Part shown: in pieces, positions 8,521-17,423 of the stretch
Position numbering within the stretch: the stretch's first letter is position 1
How the letters are laid out: each line of letters begins with the position of its first letter
Source of the DNA: Amycolatopsis iheyensis
GTDB lineage: Bacteria > Actinomycetota > Actinomycetes > Mycobacteriales > Pseudonocardiaceae
DNA length: 64,000 bases
Direction of reading: 5' to 3'
NCBI RefSeq assembly: GCF_024703995.1
Contig: NZ_JAMXQV010000013.1
Span: 1 to 64,000 of the forward strand
Notes under the pieces: model-generated
Seen by the model: the letters and a program-made list of their open reading frames with translations, nothing else
Databases searched by the model: none
What the model was told of the DNA's origin: nothing
Position numbers and translations under genes: made by a program

Positions 8521-9405
8521 ATGACCACCGTGCTGACCTCGGCGCCCGCCGCGGCGCCGAGCCCGCCCGGCCGGGCGCGGCGGCTGGTCCGGCGGGCCAC
8601 GAGCCCGTGGACCTACGCCGCGCTGATCGCGGTCCTGGCCGGCTCGGCGTTCCCCGTGTACTGGTCGTTCGTCGTCTCCTCGCAGACGACGGAAGCGGTC
8701 GGCAGCGTGCCGCCGGTGCTCGTGCCCGGCGGGCACCTGTTCGAGAACATCGCGCGCGTCTTCGACGAGACGGACTTCGCGCTGGCGCTCGGGAACTCGC
8801 TGATCGTCGCGGGCACGATCACCGTTTCGGTGGTGCTGTTCTCGACGCTGGCCGGGTTCGCCTTCGCCAAGATGCGCTTCCGCGGCCGGACGTTCCTGTT
8901 GCTGCTCGTGGTCGCCACGCAGGCGATCCCGACCGAGCTGGGGGTCGTGCCGCTCTACATGATGATGGCCGACTTCGGGTGGGCCGGGCAGCTGCAGGCG
9001 GTGATCGTGCCCGGCCTGGTCACCGCGTTCGGCGTGTTCTTCATGCGCCAGTACTTCGACCGCGCGCTGCCGCTGGAGCTGCTGGAAGCCGGCCGGATGG
9101 ACGGCTGCGGCTCGCTGCGGCTGTTCTGGCACGTCGCGCTGCCCGCGGCCCGGCCGGCCGCGGCGGTGCTCGGCCTGTTCACGTTCATGCAGGCGTGGAA
9201 CGACTTCTTCTGGCCGCTGGTCGTGCTGGTGCCGGAGAACCCGACCGTCCAAACCGCACTGTCCACCTTGGCCAGTGGCTACACCACCGACTACACGCTC
9301 GTCCTCACCGCCGCCACCATCGGCACCGTCCCCGTCCTGCTCGTGTTCCTGCTGTTCGGCCGCCAGATCGTCGGCGGCATCATGCAGGGCGCGCTCAAGG
9401 GCTGA
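8521..9405 (+). CDS. cebG: Sugar ABC transporter permease (CebG-like)
   Basis: A 294-residue MalG-type permease that pairs with CebF in the membrane. Hydrophobic segments begin at YAALIAVLAGSAFPVYWSFV, and the EAA loop reads LLEAGRMDGCGSLRLFWHVA near residue 195. AFGVFFMRQYFD and FTFMQAWNDFFWPLVVL are typical of carbohydrate permeases. The ATG at 8521 follows GAGGAGCG in the short gap after cebF. The beta-glucosidase gene starts 16 bases after its stop, so the four genes form one operon. Confidence 0.88.
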   Translation: MTTVLTSAPAAAPSPPGRARRLVRRATSPWTYAALIAVLAGSAFPVYWSFVVSSQTTEAVGSVPPVLVPGGHLFENIARVFDETDFALALGNSLIVAGTITVSVVLFSTLAGFAFAKMRFRGRTFLLLLVVATQAIPTELGVVPLYMMMADFGWAGQLQAVIVPGLVTAFGVFFMRQYFDRALPLELLEAGRMDGCGSLRLFWHVALPAARPAAAVLGLFTFMQAWNDFFWPLVVLVPENPTVQTALSTLASGYTTDYTLVLTAATIGTVPVLLVFLLFGRQIVGGIMQGALKG

Positions 9406-9421
9406 CCTCCCGGAGAGCACC

Positions 9422-10786
9422 GTGACTGCCAGCTTCCCACCCGGTTTCCGCTGGGGTGTCGCCACCTCGGCGTTCCAGATCGAGGGCGCGACGACCACCG
9501 ACGGCCGCGGACCGTCCATTTGGGACACCTTCGCCGCGGTCCCCGGCGCGGTCGCCGGGGGCGACACCGGCGAGCCCGCCGCCGACCACTACCACCGCTG
9601 GCCCGCCGACCTCGGCCTGCTGGGCGACCTCGGCGTCGACTCCTACCGGTTTTCGGTGTCGTGGCCGCGGATCCAGCCGTCCGGCAGCGGCCGGGCCGAG
9701 CCGCGCGGCCTCGACTTCTACCGGCGGCTCGTCGAGGGGCTGCGGGAGCGGGGGATCGAGCCGTTCCTGACGCTCTACCACTGGGACCTGCCCCAGGCCC
9801 TGGAGGACAACGGCGGCTGGCGGTCCCGCGACACGGCGGCGCGGTTCGCCGAGTACGCCGCGCTGGTGCACGAGCGCCTCGGCGACGTCGTCGACCACTG
9901 GACGACGCTGAACGAGCCGTACCCGTGCGCGGTCGCGGGTTACGGCGAAGGCCGGCACGCGCCGGGCGCGAAGGAGGGCGACGGCGCGCTGGCCGCCGCG
10001 CACCACCTGCTGCTCGGGCACGGCCTGGCCGTCCAGGCGATGCGGGCGCGGGCGACCCCGCAGCACCAGTTCGGGATCGTGCTCAACCAGTCGCCGGCGG
10101 TGCCGGTGACCGACTCGGCCGCCGACGCCGCGGCGGCCGCGCGGCAGGACACACTGCTGCGCCGGCAGTTCACCGACCCGCTGTTCGGCGGCCGGTACGC
10201 GCCGGGCCTGGCGGCGATGTTCGACGGCGTCTCGGAGTTCGCGTTCCGCCGCGACGGCGACCTGGAGACGATCGGCGTCCCGCTCGACTACCTGGGCGTG
10301 AACTACTACTACCGCGTGCACGTCGCCGACGCACCGCACCGCGAGCCGGAGCCGGCGCTGCGGACCGTGGCCGACATCGGCGTGGACACTTCGCGGCTGC
10401 CGGACGTCCCGCGCACGGGGATGGGCTGGCCGGTCGAGCCGGAGGGCCTCACCGAAGCGCTGGTGGGCCTGCACAACCGCTACCCGGCGCTGCCTCCGCT
10501 ATACGTCACCGAGAACGGCTGTGTCTACCCGGACCGAAGCGACTTCGCGGACTACGAGCGCATCACGTTCCTGAGCGAGCACATCGAGGCGGCGCGAACG
10601 GCGGCGATGGCGGGCGTCGACCTGCGCGGTTACTTCTGCTGGTCACTGCTGGACAACTTCGAATGGGCGCACGGGTACAAGCACCGGTTCGGGCTGATCC
10701 ACGTGGACTACGCGACGCAGGCGCGGACGCCGCGGGCGAGTTACCGCTGGTACCGCGACTTCATCGCGGCCCAGCGGCTCGGCTGA
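9422..10786 (+). CDS. bglC: GH1 beta-glucosidase (BglC-like)
   Basis: A 454-residue family 1 glycoside hydrolase without a signal peptide, so it should split imported cellobiose-type sugars to glucose in the cytoplasm. The N-terminus FPPGFRWGVATSAFQIEGAT is characteristic. The acid/base glutamate is in TTLNEPYP (about residue 165), the nucleophile in LYVTENGC (about residue 365), and WSLLDNFEWAHGY closes the aglycone site. The start is the GTG at 9422 after GGAGAG. It is the last gene of the ceb operon and ends one base before the stop of the convergent acyl-CoA synthetase gene. A ROK glucokinase at 15966 could phosphorylate the glucose made. Confidence 0.9.
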   Translation: MTASFPPGFRWGVATSAFQIEGATTTDGRGPSIWDTFAAVPGAVAGGDTGEPAADHYHRWPADLGLLGDLGVDSYRFSVSWPRIQPSGSGRAEPRGLDFYRRLVEGLRERGIEPFLTLYHWDLPQALEDNGGWRSRDTAARFAEYAALVHERLGDVVDHWTTLNEPYPCAVAGYGEGRHAPGAKEGDGALAAAHHLLLGHGLAVQAMRARATPQHQFGIVLNQSPAVPVTDSAADAAAAARQDTLLRRQFTDPLFGGRYAPGLAAMFDGVSEFAFRRDGDLETIGVPLDYLGVNYYYRVHVADAPHREPEPALRTVADIGVDTSRLPDVPRTGMGWPVEPEGLTEALVGLHNRYPALPPLYVTENGCVYPDRSDFADYERITFLSEHIEAARTAAMAGVDLRGYFCWSLLDNFEWAHGYKHRFGLIHVDYATQARTPRASYRWYRDFIAAQRLG

Positions 10787-10787
10787 C

Positions 10788-12584
10788 CTACTTCTTGTAC
10801 AGCCCCTCGATGTCGTTGGCGTAGTTCTTGGTGACCACGTTGCGCTTGAGCTTCAGGCTCGGCGTGATCTCCCCGCCGGCCTCGGTGAAGTCGTTGGCCA
10901 GCACGGTGAACTTCTTGATCGCCTCGGCCTTGGACACCATCTTGTTCGCCTCGTCGACCGCGGCCTGGATCTCGGCGAGCAGGTCGGCGTCCGAAGCCAG
11001 CTCCGCCACCGTGGCGGCCGCGGGCTTGCCGTGCTGGGACTTCCACGCCGGGAAGTACTCCTCGTCCACCGTCACCAGCGCCGCGATGAACGGGCGCTGG
11101 TCGCCGACCACCATCGCCTGGCTGACCAGCGGGGCCGCCTTGATGGTGTCCTCGAGGCCGGACGGGGCGACGTTCTTGCCGCCCGCCGTCACGATGATCT
11201 CCTTCTTGCGGCCGGTGATCTTCAGGAACCCGTCGGAGTCCAGCTCGCCCAGGTCGCCCGTGTGGAACCAGCCGTCGGTCAGCGCCTCGGCCGTCGCCTG
11301 GGGGTTGTTGTAGTACGCCCGGAACACGACGTCGCCCTTGAGCATCACCTCGCCGTCGTCGGCGATGCGGACCGACGTGCCGTTGACCGGCTTGCCGACC
11401 GTGCCGACGCGGAACGCCGTCTGGGTGTTGACGTTCGCCGCCGCGGACGTCTCGGTGAGGCCGTAGCCCTCGAACACCGGGACGCCGATGCCGCGGAAGA
11501 AGTGCGCCAGCCGGGCGCCCAGCGGCGCGCCGCCGGACACCGCCGCGACGCAGCGGCCGCCGAGGGCCGCGCGCAGCTTGCCGTAGACGAGCTTGTCGAA
11601 CACCAGGTGCTTGGCCTTCAGGCCGAACCCGGCGCCGCCGTTGTCCTGCGCCTGGCTGTACTCGACCGCGACCGCCTCGGCGGCGTCGAAGATCTTGCCC
11701 TTGCCGTCGCCGTGGGCCTTCTGCTTCGCCGAGTTGTAGACCTTCTCGAACACGCGCGGCACGGCGACCACGAACGTCGGCCGGAAGGTGCCCAGGTCGG
11801 CGACCAGGTTCTTGACGTCCGGGGTGTGCCCGAGGGTGACGCGGGCGGTCAGCGCCGTGACGGCGATCGCGCGGGCCAGCACGTGCGCCAGCGGCAGGAA
11901 GCACAGCAGCGAGTTGCCCTGCTCCATCAGCTGCGGGAACGCCTCGATGTCGGCGCGGATCTCCGCCAGGAGGTTGCGGTGGGTCAGCTCGACGCCCTTG
12001 GGGCGGCCGGTGGTGCCCGAGGTGTAGACGATCGTGGCGAGCTCGTCGGCGCTGACCTCGCGGCGGCGCTCGTGCAGCTCGTCGTCGGACAGCGAAGCGC
12101 CGATCGCGGCCAGCTCCTCGACGGCGGGGGAGTCACCCTCGATCTGCCACGTGTGGTCCAGCTCGGTGAGCCGGTCTCGGATCTCCTCGACCGCCGCGGC
12201 GTGGCCGTTGGTCTCGACGAACACGCCCTTCGCGGCCGAGTCGGAGAGGATCCAGTGCACCTGTTCGGGGGACGAGGTGTCGTAGATCGGCACCGTCACC
12301 GCGCCCGCGGCCCAGATCGCGAAGTCGATCAGCGTCCACTCGTAGCGGGTCTTCGACATGATCGCGACGCGGTCGCCGCGGCCGATCCCGGCCTTCGCCA
12401 TGCCCTTGGCCACGGCGAGCACCTGGGCGGCGAACTCCTTCGCGGTGACGTCCAGCCAGCTGCCCTCGACCTGGCGGCGGAAGCTCACCACGTCGGAGAA
12501 CCGCTCGGCGTTCGCCCAGACGACGTCGGACATGTTCTCGTCGTCGGCCACCGGCTTCCCGGCGGGAGCGCTGTATTCGCGCAC
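10788..12584 (-). CDS. Long-chain fatty-acid--CoA ligase (FadD15-like)
   Basis: A 598-residue AMP-forming acyl-CoA synthetase that would activate fatty acids with ATP and CoA. The P-loop-like motif is IVYTSGTTGRPKGVELTHRN. FEGYGLTETSAAANVNT is the adenylate motif, WFHTGDLGELDSDGFLKITG follows, and GRKKEIIVTAGGKNVAPSGL holds the hinge. The length and the ending (ITPSLKLKRNVVTKNYANDI) fit the FadD15 group. The start is taken as the GTG at 12584, five bases after CGGAGG; an ATG six codons upstream has no such site. In M. tuberculosis fadD15 (Rv2187) sits beside the same SRPBCC, ArsA-like and acyltransferase genes found downstream here. Confidence 0.88.
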   Translation of the reverse strand: MREYSAPAGKPVADDENMSDVVWANAERFSDVVSFRRQVEGSWLDVTAKEFAAQVLAVAKGMAKAGIGRGDRVAIMSKTRYEWTLIDFAIWAAGAVTVPIYDTSSPEQVHWILSDSAAKGVFVETNGHAAAVEEIRDRLTELDHTWQIEGDSPAVEELAAIGASLSDDELHERRREVSADELATIVYTSGTTGRPKGVELTHRNLLAEIRADIEAFPQLMEQGNSLLCFLPLAHVLARAIAVTALTARVTLGHTPDVKNLVADLGTFRPTFVVAVPRVFEKVYNSAKQKAHGDGKGKIFDAAEAVAVEYSQAQDNGGAGFGLKAKHLVFDKLVYGKLRAALGGRCVAAVSGGAPLGARLAHFFRGIGVPVFEGYGLTETSAAANVNTQTAFRVGTVGKPVNGTSVRIADDGEVMLKGDVVFRAYYNNPQATAEALTDGWFHTGDLGELDSDGFLKITGRKKEIIVTAGGKNVAPSGLEDTIKAAPLVSQAMVVGDQRPFIAALVTVDEEYFPAWKSQHGKPAAATVAELASDADLLAEIQAAVDEANKMVSKAEAIKKFTVLANDFTEAGGEITPSLKLKRNVVTKNYANDIEGLYKK

Positions 12585-12711
12585 GTGGACCTCCGTGTTC
12601 AACGCGTGCGGCAGGCGACACCGCTGTTACCCGCCAGTCAACTTAGCGTGGTGAGCACCTTAAGACCATGCTGATCGCCGTCGCACGGCGAGGGCGTGAC
12701 ATTCTTCGCAC

Positions 12712-13122
12712 GTGAACGCGCCACCCTCACTCGACATCGTCGACGAGACGTTCCTCGCCACATCCCCGGCCACCGTGGCCGCGGTGTTCGCCGAGCCGGC
12801 GTCCTGGCGGCGCTACTGGCCCGACCTGGTGCTCGAGGTCTACACCGACCGCGGCGACAAGGGCCTGCGCTGGACCGTGCGCGGCGCGCTCGTCGGTACG
12901 ATGGAGGTCTGGCTCGAGCCGGTCCTCGACGGCACCCTGCTGCACTACTTCCTGCGGGCGACCCCCGCCGACGCGGCCGGGACGCCCCGGGAGCTGGCGC
13001 CACGCGACCTGCGCCGGGAGTTCGACCGGCGGGCCCGCGCGGCCAAGGAGATCGCGCTCGGGCTGAAGGAGATCCTGGAGGACGGGCGCGAGCCCGGAGT
13101 GCCTCCGCGCTTCGAAAGCTAG
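12712..13122 (+). CDS. SRPBCC-like small protein
   Basis: A 136-residue protein whose start (LDIVDETFLATSPATVAAVF, then WRRYWPDLVLEVYTDRGDKG) reads like a polyketide-cyclase/START-type beta-grasp pocket: a first strand, then the 'W..W.P' helix, then strands. It probably binds a hydrophobic ligand, but none is known. The GTG start at 12712 gives the full first strand. It is divergent from the FadD gene, with about 130 bp between, and lies 14 bp upstream of the phosphoesterase gene, so the two are probably one transcript. Confidence 0.7.
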   Translation: MNAPPSLDIVDETFLATSPATVAAVFAEPASWRRYWPDLVLEVYTDRGDKGLRWTVRGALVGTMEVWLEPVLDGTLLHYFLRATPADAAGTPRELAPRDLRREFDRRARAAKEIALGLKEILEDGREPGVPPRFES

Positions 13123-13136
13123 AAGGGGGACCAGGG

Positions 13137-13931
13137 GTGCGGGTACACGTCGTCTCGGACGTGCACGGCAATGTCGACGCGCTCAAGCGCGCCGGAGACG
13201 GGGCCGACGCCCTGGTGGTGCTCGGCGACCTGATCGACTTCGTCGACTACCGCGACCACGAGAAGGGCATCATGGGCGCCCTGTTCGGCGCCGAGAAGGT
13301 CGGCGAGTTCGCCCGGCTGCGCCGCGAGGGCACCCGTGACGAAACCGTTGCCTTCTCGCGGACGCTCTGGGCGAGCCTCGAAGACCCGGCCGCAGCCGTC
13401 GACGAGGCCATCCGCACCCAGTACGCGGCCCTGTTCGCGGCGATGACCGCGCCCACCTACGCCACCCCGGGCAACGTCGACACCCCGGCGCTGTGGCCCG
13501 AGTTCGTCGGCGAGGGCATCCAGGTCCTCGACGGCGAGGTGGCCGAGATCGGCGGCCTGCGGTTCGGGTTCGTCGGCGGCGCGCTGCTGCCCGACGGCGT
13601 CGTCCCGCGTCGTCGCAAGGGCGCCGCCTGGCGTCCCTACCTGCGGGATCGCGAGGACTACGACGCCAGTGTGGCCGCGCTCACCGAGGTCGACGTCCTC
13701 TGCACGCACGGCCCGCCGGCGCTGCCGGAGCTGGTCTACGACGTCGTCGCGCGCCGCGGCGAGATCGGGTCGACGGCGCTGCTCGACCTCATCCGCGCCC
13801 AGCGGCCGCGCTGGGCGGTGTTCGGCCACGTCCACCAGCCCCTGGCGGCCCGTGCCCGGGTCGGGCTGACCGAGTGCCGTAACGTCGGTCACTTCAAGGA
13901 GACCGGGCAGCCCTACGTGCTGCGCTGGTGA
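13137..13931 (+). CDS. Calcineurin-like metallophosphoesterase
   Basis: A 264-residue phosphoesterase of the two-metal calcineurin fold. The metal-binding motifs are in order: VVSDVHGNVDAL (D-x-H), VVLGDLIDF (GD), TPGNVD (GN in place of GNHD/E), CTHGPPALP and FGHVHQP (GHxH). The motif set is slightly altered, with GNVD where GNHE is usual, so substrate and metal use may differ. The GTG at 13137 starts the protein directly at the first strand. It is placed between two SRPBCC genes in a co-directional run to 16919. Confidence 0.82.
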   Translation: MRVHVVSDVHGNVDALKRAGDGADALVVLGDLIDFVDYRDHEKGIMGALFGAEKVGEFARLRREGTRDETVAFSRTLWASLEDPAAAVDEAIRTQYAALFAAMTAPTYATPGNVDTPALWPEFVGEGIQVLDGEVAEIGGLRFGFVGGALLPDGVVPRRRKGAAWRPYLRDREDYDASVAALTEVDVLCTHGPPALPELVYDVVARRGEIGSTALLDLIRAQRPRWAVFGHVHQPLAARARVGLTECRNVGHFKETGQPYVLRW

Positions 13932-13958
13932 CCGACCGCGGCGGCTACGCTTCGTCCC

Positions 13959-14393
13959 ATGGCCGAGCAGTCCACACAGTCCATCGAGGTCGACGCCGAG
14001 CCCAGCCGGGTGATGGCCGTGATCGCCGACTTCCCCGCGTACCCGGAATGGGCCAAGGCCGTCCGGCAGACCGAGGTCCTCGACACCGACGGTGACGGGC
14101 GGGCCAAGCAGGTCAAGCTCACCCTCGACGCGGGCCCGATCAAGGACGTCTACACGCTCGAGTACGACTGGGACGGCGACGGCCTCGGCGTGAGCTGGCA
14201 CCTGGTCAAGGGCCAGATGCAGAAGGCCCAGAACGGCCGGTACGCGCTGGAGGACCTCGGCGGCCGCACCCGCGTGACGTACACGCTGTCGGTCGAGCTG
14301 GCGCTGCCGATGATCGGGCTGCTGCGCCGCAAGGCCGAGAAGATGGTCATGGACACCGCGTTGAAGGAGCTCAAGAAGCGGGCCGAGGGGTAG
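13959..14393 (+). CDS. SRPBCC family protein (Rv2185c-like)
   Basis: A 144-residue polyketide-cyclase/dehydrase-type protein: TQSIEVDAEPSRVMAVIADF, YPEWAKAVRQTEVLDTDGDG, then strands ending ALPMIGLLRRKAEKMVMDTA. This is the pattern of the mycobacterial Rv2185c (TB16.3) family, and the gene order to the ArsA-like ATPase is the same. It probably binds a lipid or other hydrophobic ligand in the cytoplasm. The ArsA-like gene starts four bases after its stop, so the two are likely translated from one message. Confidence 0.8.
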   Translation: MAEQSTQSIEVDAEPSRVMAVIADFPAYPEWAKAVRQTEVLDTDGDGRAKQVKLTLDAGPIKDVYTLEYDWDGDGLGVSWHLVKGQMQKAQNGRYALEDLGGRTRVTYTLSVELALPMIGLLRRKAEKMVMDTALKELKKRAEG

Positions 14394-14397
14394 CCGC

Positions 14398-15525
14398 GTG
14401 CGGATCCTGCTGTTCACCGGCAAGGGGGGTGTCGGGAAGACCACGCTGGCCGCGGCCACCGGCGCCGCCCTGGCCGCCCGCGGCAGGAAGACCCTCGTCG
14501 TCTCCACCGACCCGGCGCACTCGCTCGGCGACGCCTTCGGGCACAGCCTCGGCGCCGAACCGTCCGAAGTGGACGCTCTGCTGTCGGCGGTGCAGATCGA
14601 CTCGCGGACGCTGGTGGACACCACGTGGCACCGCCTGCGGGCCGAGCTGCAGACCGCGCTGTCCGGCGCGGGGCTCGACACCCTGGACGCCGAAGAGCTG
14701 ACCGTGCTGCCCGGTGTCGACGAGCTGCTCGCGCTCACCGAAGTCCGCCGGCTAGCCGAAGAAGGGCCGTGGGAGACCATCGTCGTCGACTGCGGCCCGA
14801 CCGCCGAGACGCTGCGGCTGCTCGCCCTGCCCGAGGCCGTCTCGGGATACCTGGCCCGGGTGTTCGGCCGCCGCGTCACCGACTCCGTGCGCCGGCTCGG
14901 CACCCACCTCGACGGCCTGCGCGCACTGCTCACCGAACCGTCGGTGACCACCGTCCGGCTGGTCCTGACGCCCGAGCGGGTGGTCGTCGCCGAGGCGCGG
15001 CGCACGCTCAGCTCCCTGGCCCTGCGCGGGATCGCCGTCGACGGCCTGATCGCCAACCGGCTGATGCCCGCGCCCGGGTTCTGGCGCGGTGGCGCGGCGT
15101 CGTGGCTGCGCACCCGCCGCACGCAGCAGGACGCCGTGCTGGCGGAGCTCTCGAAAGCCGGGTTCGAGGCGGTGTCGCGCGTCGAGCACCGGGCCGTCGA
15201 GCCGGTCGGGCTGCCCGCGCTGCTGGAGATCGCCACTGAGCTCTACCGCGACCGCGACCCGCTGGCCGGCGACGGGACGCCCGTCACGCCGCTGCTGCGC
15301 GTGCGGCCGGCGCCGGACGGGTACACGCTGCGCATCGCGATCCCGCTCTCGCGGGACGCCGAGGTCGACCTCGCCCGCGTCGACGACGACCTGGCGATCA
15401 CCGTGGACGGCTTCCGCAGGCTCATCGCCCTGCCGGAGTCGCTGCGGCCGTGCCGGATCACCGGTGCGGAATCCGACGCCGACGGCCTGGTCGTGAGCCT
15501 GGCCGGGAACCGGGGACGCGGGTGA
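14398..15525 (+). CDS. ArsA/GET3-like ATPase (Rv2184c-like)
   Basis: A 375-residue P-loop ATPase of the anion-transporting ATPase family. The deviant Walker A is at the very start (LLFTGKGGVGKTTLAAATGA), switch I follows as VVSTDPAHSLGDAFG, and switch II as IVVDCGPTAETLRLL. Actinobacterial members do not pump arsenite so far as is known; their link to the neighbouring acyl-lipid genes is conserved but unexplained. It begins at GTG 14398, and its TGA overlaps the next GTG by four bases, so the pair is translationally coupled. Confidence 0.85.
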   Translation: MRILLFTGKGGVGKTTLAAATGAALAARGRKTLVVSTDPAHSLGDAFGHSLGAEPSEVDALLSAVQIDSRTLVDTTWHRLRAELQTALSGAGLDTLDAEELTVLPGVDELLALTEVRRLAEEGPWETIVVDCGPTAETLRLLALPEAVSGYLARVFGRRVTDSVRRLGTHLDGLRALLTEPSVTTVRLVLTPERVVVAEARRTLSSLALRGIAVDGLIANRLMPAPGFWRGGAASWLRTRRTQQDAVLAELSKAGFEAVSRVEHRAVEPVGLPALLEIATELYRDRDPLAGDGTPVTPLLRVRPAPDGYTLRIAIPLSRDAEVDLARVDDDLAITVDGFRRLIALPESLRPCRITGAESDADGLVVSLAGNRGRG

Positions 15526-15965
15526 GCGAAGAGGACGAGGCGGCCGGGCCGCGGCTCGCGGAGGAGATCCGCCTGCTCGTGGAGATGGTCGTCGAGAAGG
15601 CGGCGCCGTGGCTGGAGGGTGTCGTGGCCGCCGGCCACGGGGACCCTGACCAGGCGAAACCCGACGGTTCGGCGTGCGGGTGGTGCCCGCTGTGTGCGAT
15701 CGTCGCCGTGGTGCGTGGTGAGCGTCCACCGCTCGAGGCAATCTTTCCCGCCGAGAGCGCATCGACACAGTTCGCGGCCCGCTTGCTGGAACAGCTGGCC
15801 CAGCTCGTGGCGTTGCTCCGAGCGGTGCTCGCGGACCGCTGGGAACCGGACGAGGGCGTGCACATGCCCGGGTTCCGGCCCGCGCCGCGGCCCCCGGCGG
15901 ACGCCTCGGTGTCGGTCCGGGTGCAGCACATCGCCGTCCGCAGGCGCGACGAGTGGGAGAACTGA
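15522..15965 (+). CDS. Conserved hypothetical protein with CxxCxxC motif (Rv2183c position)
   Basis: A 147-residue acidic protein. A cysteine cluster (ACGWCPLCAIV, about residue 48-58) sits between two amphipathic helices (EEIRLLVEMVVEKAAPWLEG and AARLLEQLAQLVALLRAVLA), suggesting a small metal- or redox-active helical protein. No family function is known to me. It overlaps the ArsA-like gene by four bases and ends just before the glucokinase GTG, so it belongs to the same operon. Its place matches that of Rv2183c in mycobacteria. Confidence 0.75.
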   Translation: MSEEDEAAGPRLAEEIRLLVEMVVEKAAPWLEGVVAAGHGDPDQAKPDGSACGWCPLCAIVAVVRGERPPLEAIFPAESASTQFAARLLEQLAQLVALLRAVLADRWEPDEGVHMPGFRPAPRPPADASVSVRVQHIAVRRRDEWEN

Positions 15966-16919
15966 GTGCGGACGATAGGGGTGGACGTCGGCGGGACGAG
16001 CGTCCGGGCCGGCGTGGTCGACGAGCGCGGCTCCCTGCTCGACACGGCACGCGTCGCGACGCCGAGTGAAGAGGGCGCCCTCGAGGACGCCATCGCGGGC
16101 GTCATCGAGGACCTGCGCAACCGGCACGAAGTGGCCGGGGTGGGCCTGGCCGTGGCCGGGTTCGTGGCCCGCGACCGCCGGTCGGTGATGTTCGCGCCGC
16201 ACCTGGCGTGGCGTGGCGCGCCGGTCGCCGACCGGATCGAGAAGCGCGTCGGCCTGTCGGTGCTGCTGGAGCACGACGTCAACGCGGCGATGGTGGGCGA
16301 GCACCGCTTCGGCGCGGCTCGGGGTGCCCACGTGGCGGCGCTGGTGGCGCTGGGCACGGGCATCGGCGCCGGACTCCTGCTGGACGGCAAGCTGTTCCGC
16401 GGTGCGTACGGTGTGGCGCCCGAGCTGGGGCACCTGACGGTGGTCCGCGGCGGCCGGCCGTGTCCGTGCGGCAAGTACGGGTGCTGGGAGCGTTACTGCA
16501 GCGGAACGGCGTTGGCGGCGACGGCGGTGGAGCTGCTCGCGCGGCACCCGGGGCGGTCGACGGTGCTGGCCCCGCAGGTGGCGGGGGATCCGGGTTCGGT
16601 GACCGGCCGCCGGGTGGCCGGCGCGGCCCGTGATGGTGACCCGATCGCGCAGCTGGCGATGGCCGAGCTGGCCAAGTGGCTGGGTGAGGGCCTGGCGCTG
16701 GTGGCGGACGTGTTCGATCCGGAGATCATCGTGATCGGTGGGGGAGTTTCGGAGTCCGCGCCGCTTTTCCTGGACGAGGCTCGGGAGCACTACGCCGGGG
16801 CGATCACGGGGGCTCGGCACCGGCCGCTGGCCCGGATCCGGACCGCGCACCTGGGTGATGACACGGCGATCGTGGGCGCGGCGGCGCTGGCCCTCGAGGC
16901 GGCGAAGACCCCGGTCTGA
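15966..16919 (+). CDS. ROK-family glucokinase
   Basis: A 317-residue sugar kinase predicted to phosphorylate glucose with ATP, or possibly polyphosphate, in the cytoplasm. The ATP loop is at the start (TIGVDVGGTSVRAGVVDE). The catalytic region is LLEHDVNAAMVGEHRFGAAR with GTGIGAGLLLDGKLFRGAYG, and the ROK zinc signature is CPCGKYGCWERYCSG near residue 175. The GTG start follows the previous stop immediately. It is the last gene of the 12.7-16.9 kb run and ends one base before the minus-strand SMI1-like gene. Confidence 0.88.
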   Translation: MRTIGVDVGGTSVRAGVVDERGSLLDTARVATPSEEGALEDAIAGVIEDLRNRHEVAGVGLAVAGFVARDRRSVMFAPHLAWRGAPVADRIEKRVGLSVLLEHDVNAAMVGEHRFGAARGAHVAALVALGTGIGAGLLLDGKLFRGAYGVAPELGHLTVVRGGRPCPCGKYGCWERYCSGTALAATAVELLARHPGRSTVLAPQVAGDPGSVTGRRVAGAARDGDPIAQLAMAELAKWLGEGLALVADVFDPEIIVIGGGVSESAPLFLDEAREHYAGAITGARHRPLARIRTAHLGDDTAIVGAAALALEAAKTPV

Positions 16920-16920
16920 C

Positions 16921-17397
16921 TCACTCCTCAGGAAAGCTCCCCGACGGCACCAGCCCCTCGACGAACGCCCGGAACGTCGGCGCCAGCGCCAGTTCCGACT
17001 CCAGCTCCACGTCGAACCACCCCACGGATGGCTCCGAAGATCGCCGGTAGTCCAGTGCGACCCAGGTGTGCCCGTCGCCGGACAACACGACCAGCCGGCG
17101 AGGCAGGTCCCACTCGGTGCTCAGGTACGGCGAATCCAGGATCGACAACCGCCCGCCCACGCCGAGCAGCTGGTCGAACGGCACGTGGGTGTCGCTGTAC
17201 GACGTCGGCTTGCTCGTCGGGAAGGCGTCGAAAGCACCGGCCACCGTGCCGCCGTTGCGCAGGCCCAGCAGCTCGCCCAGCTCGATCGGCAGCCGGACGC
17301 CCAGCTCACGGCCGGCGTGCGCGAACTCGCGGGCGGACAGCGGCTCGCCGGGGCCGCGGTCCCAGAACGTGGGCTTGAGCTGATCGAACCGGGTCAC
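16921..17397 (-). CDS. SMI1/KNR4 (SUKH) family protein
   Basis: A 158-residue protein matching the SMI1/KNR4 pattern: LGVRLPIELGELLGLRNGGT for the N-terminal helix pair, then LPRRLVVLSGDGHTWVALDY, the conserved GDG-W strand, and VGWFDVELESELALAPTFRA. Bacterial SUKH proteins often act as immunity proteins against toxic nucleases, but no toxin gene lies next to this one, so a general function is equally likely. It is divergent from the NUDIX gene (about 25 bp apart) and convergent with the glucokinase gene. Confidence 0.8.
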   Translation of the reverse strand: MTRFDQLKPTFWDRGPGEPLSAREFAHAGRELGVRLPIELGELLGLRNGGTVAGAFDAFPTSKPTSYSDTHVPFDQLLGVGGRLSILDSPYLSTEWDLPRRLVVLSGDGHTWVALDYRRSSEPSVGWFDVELESELALAPTFRAFVEGLVPSGSFPEE

Positions 17398-17423
17398 CCG
17401 CGAGAGTGTGACAGGCTGGCCGG

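Noticed and set aside
16921..17397. Toxin-immunity pair involving the SMI1/KNR4 protein
   Set aside because: No polymorphic toxin, nuclease toxin or secretion gene lies next to it; its neighbours are metabolic.
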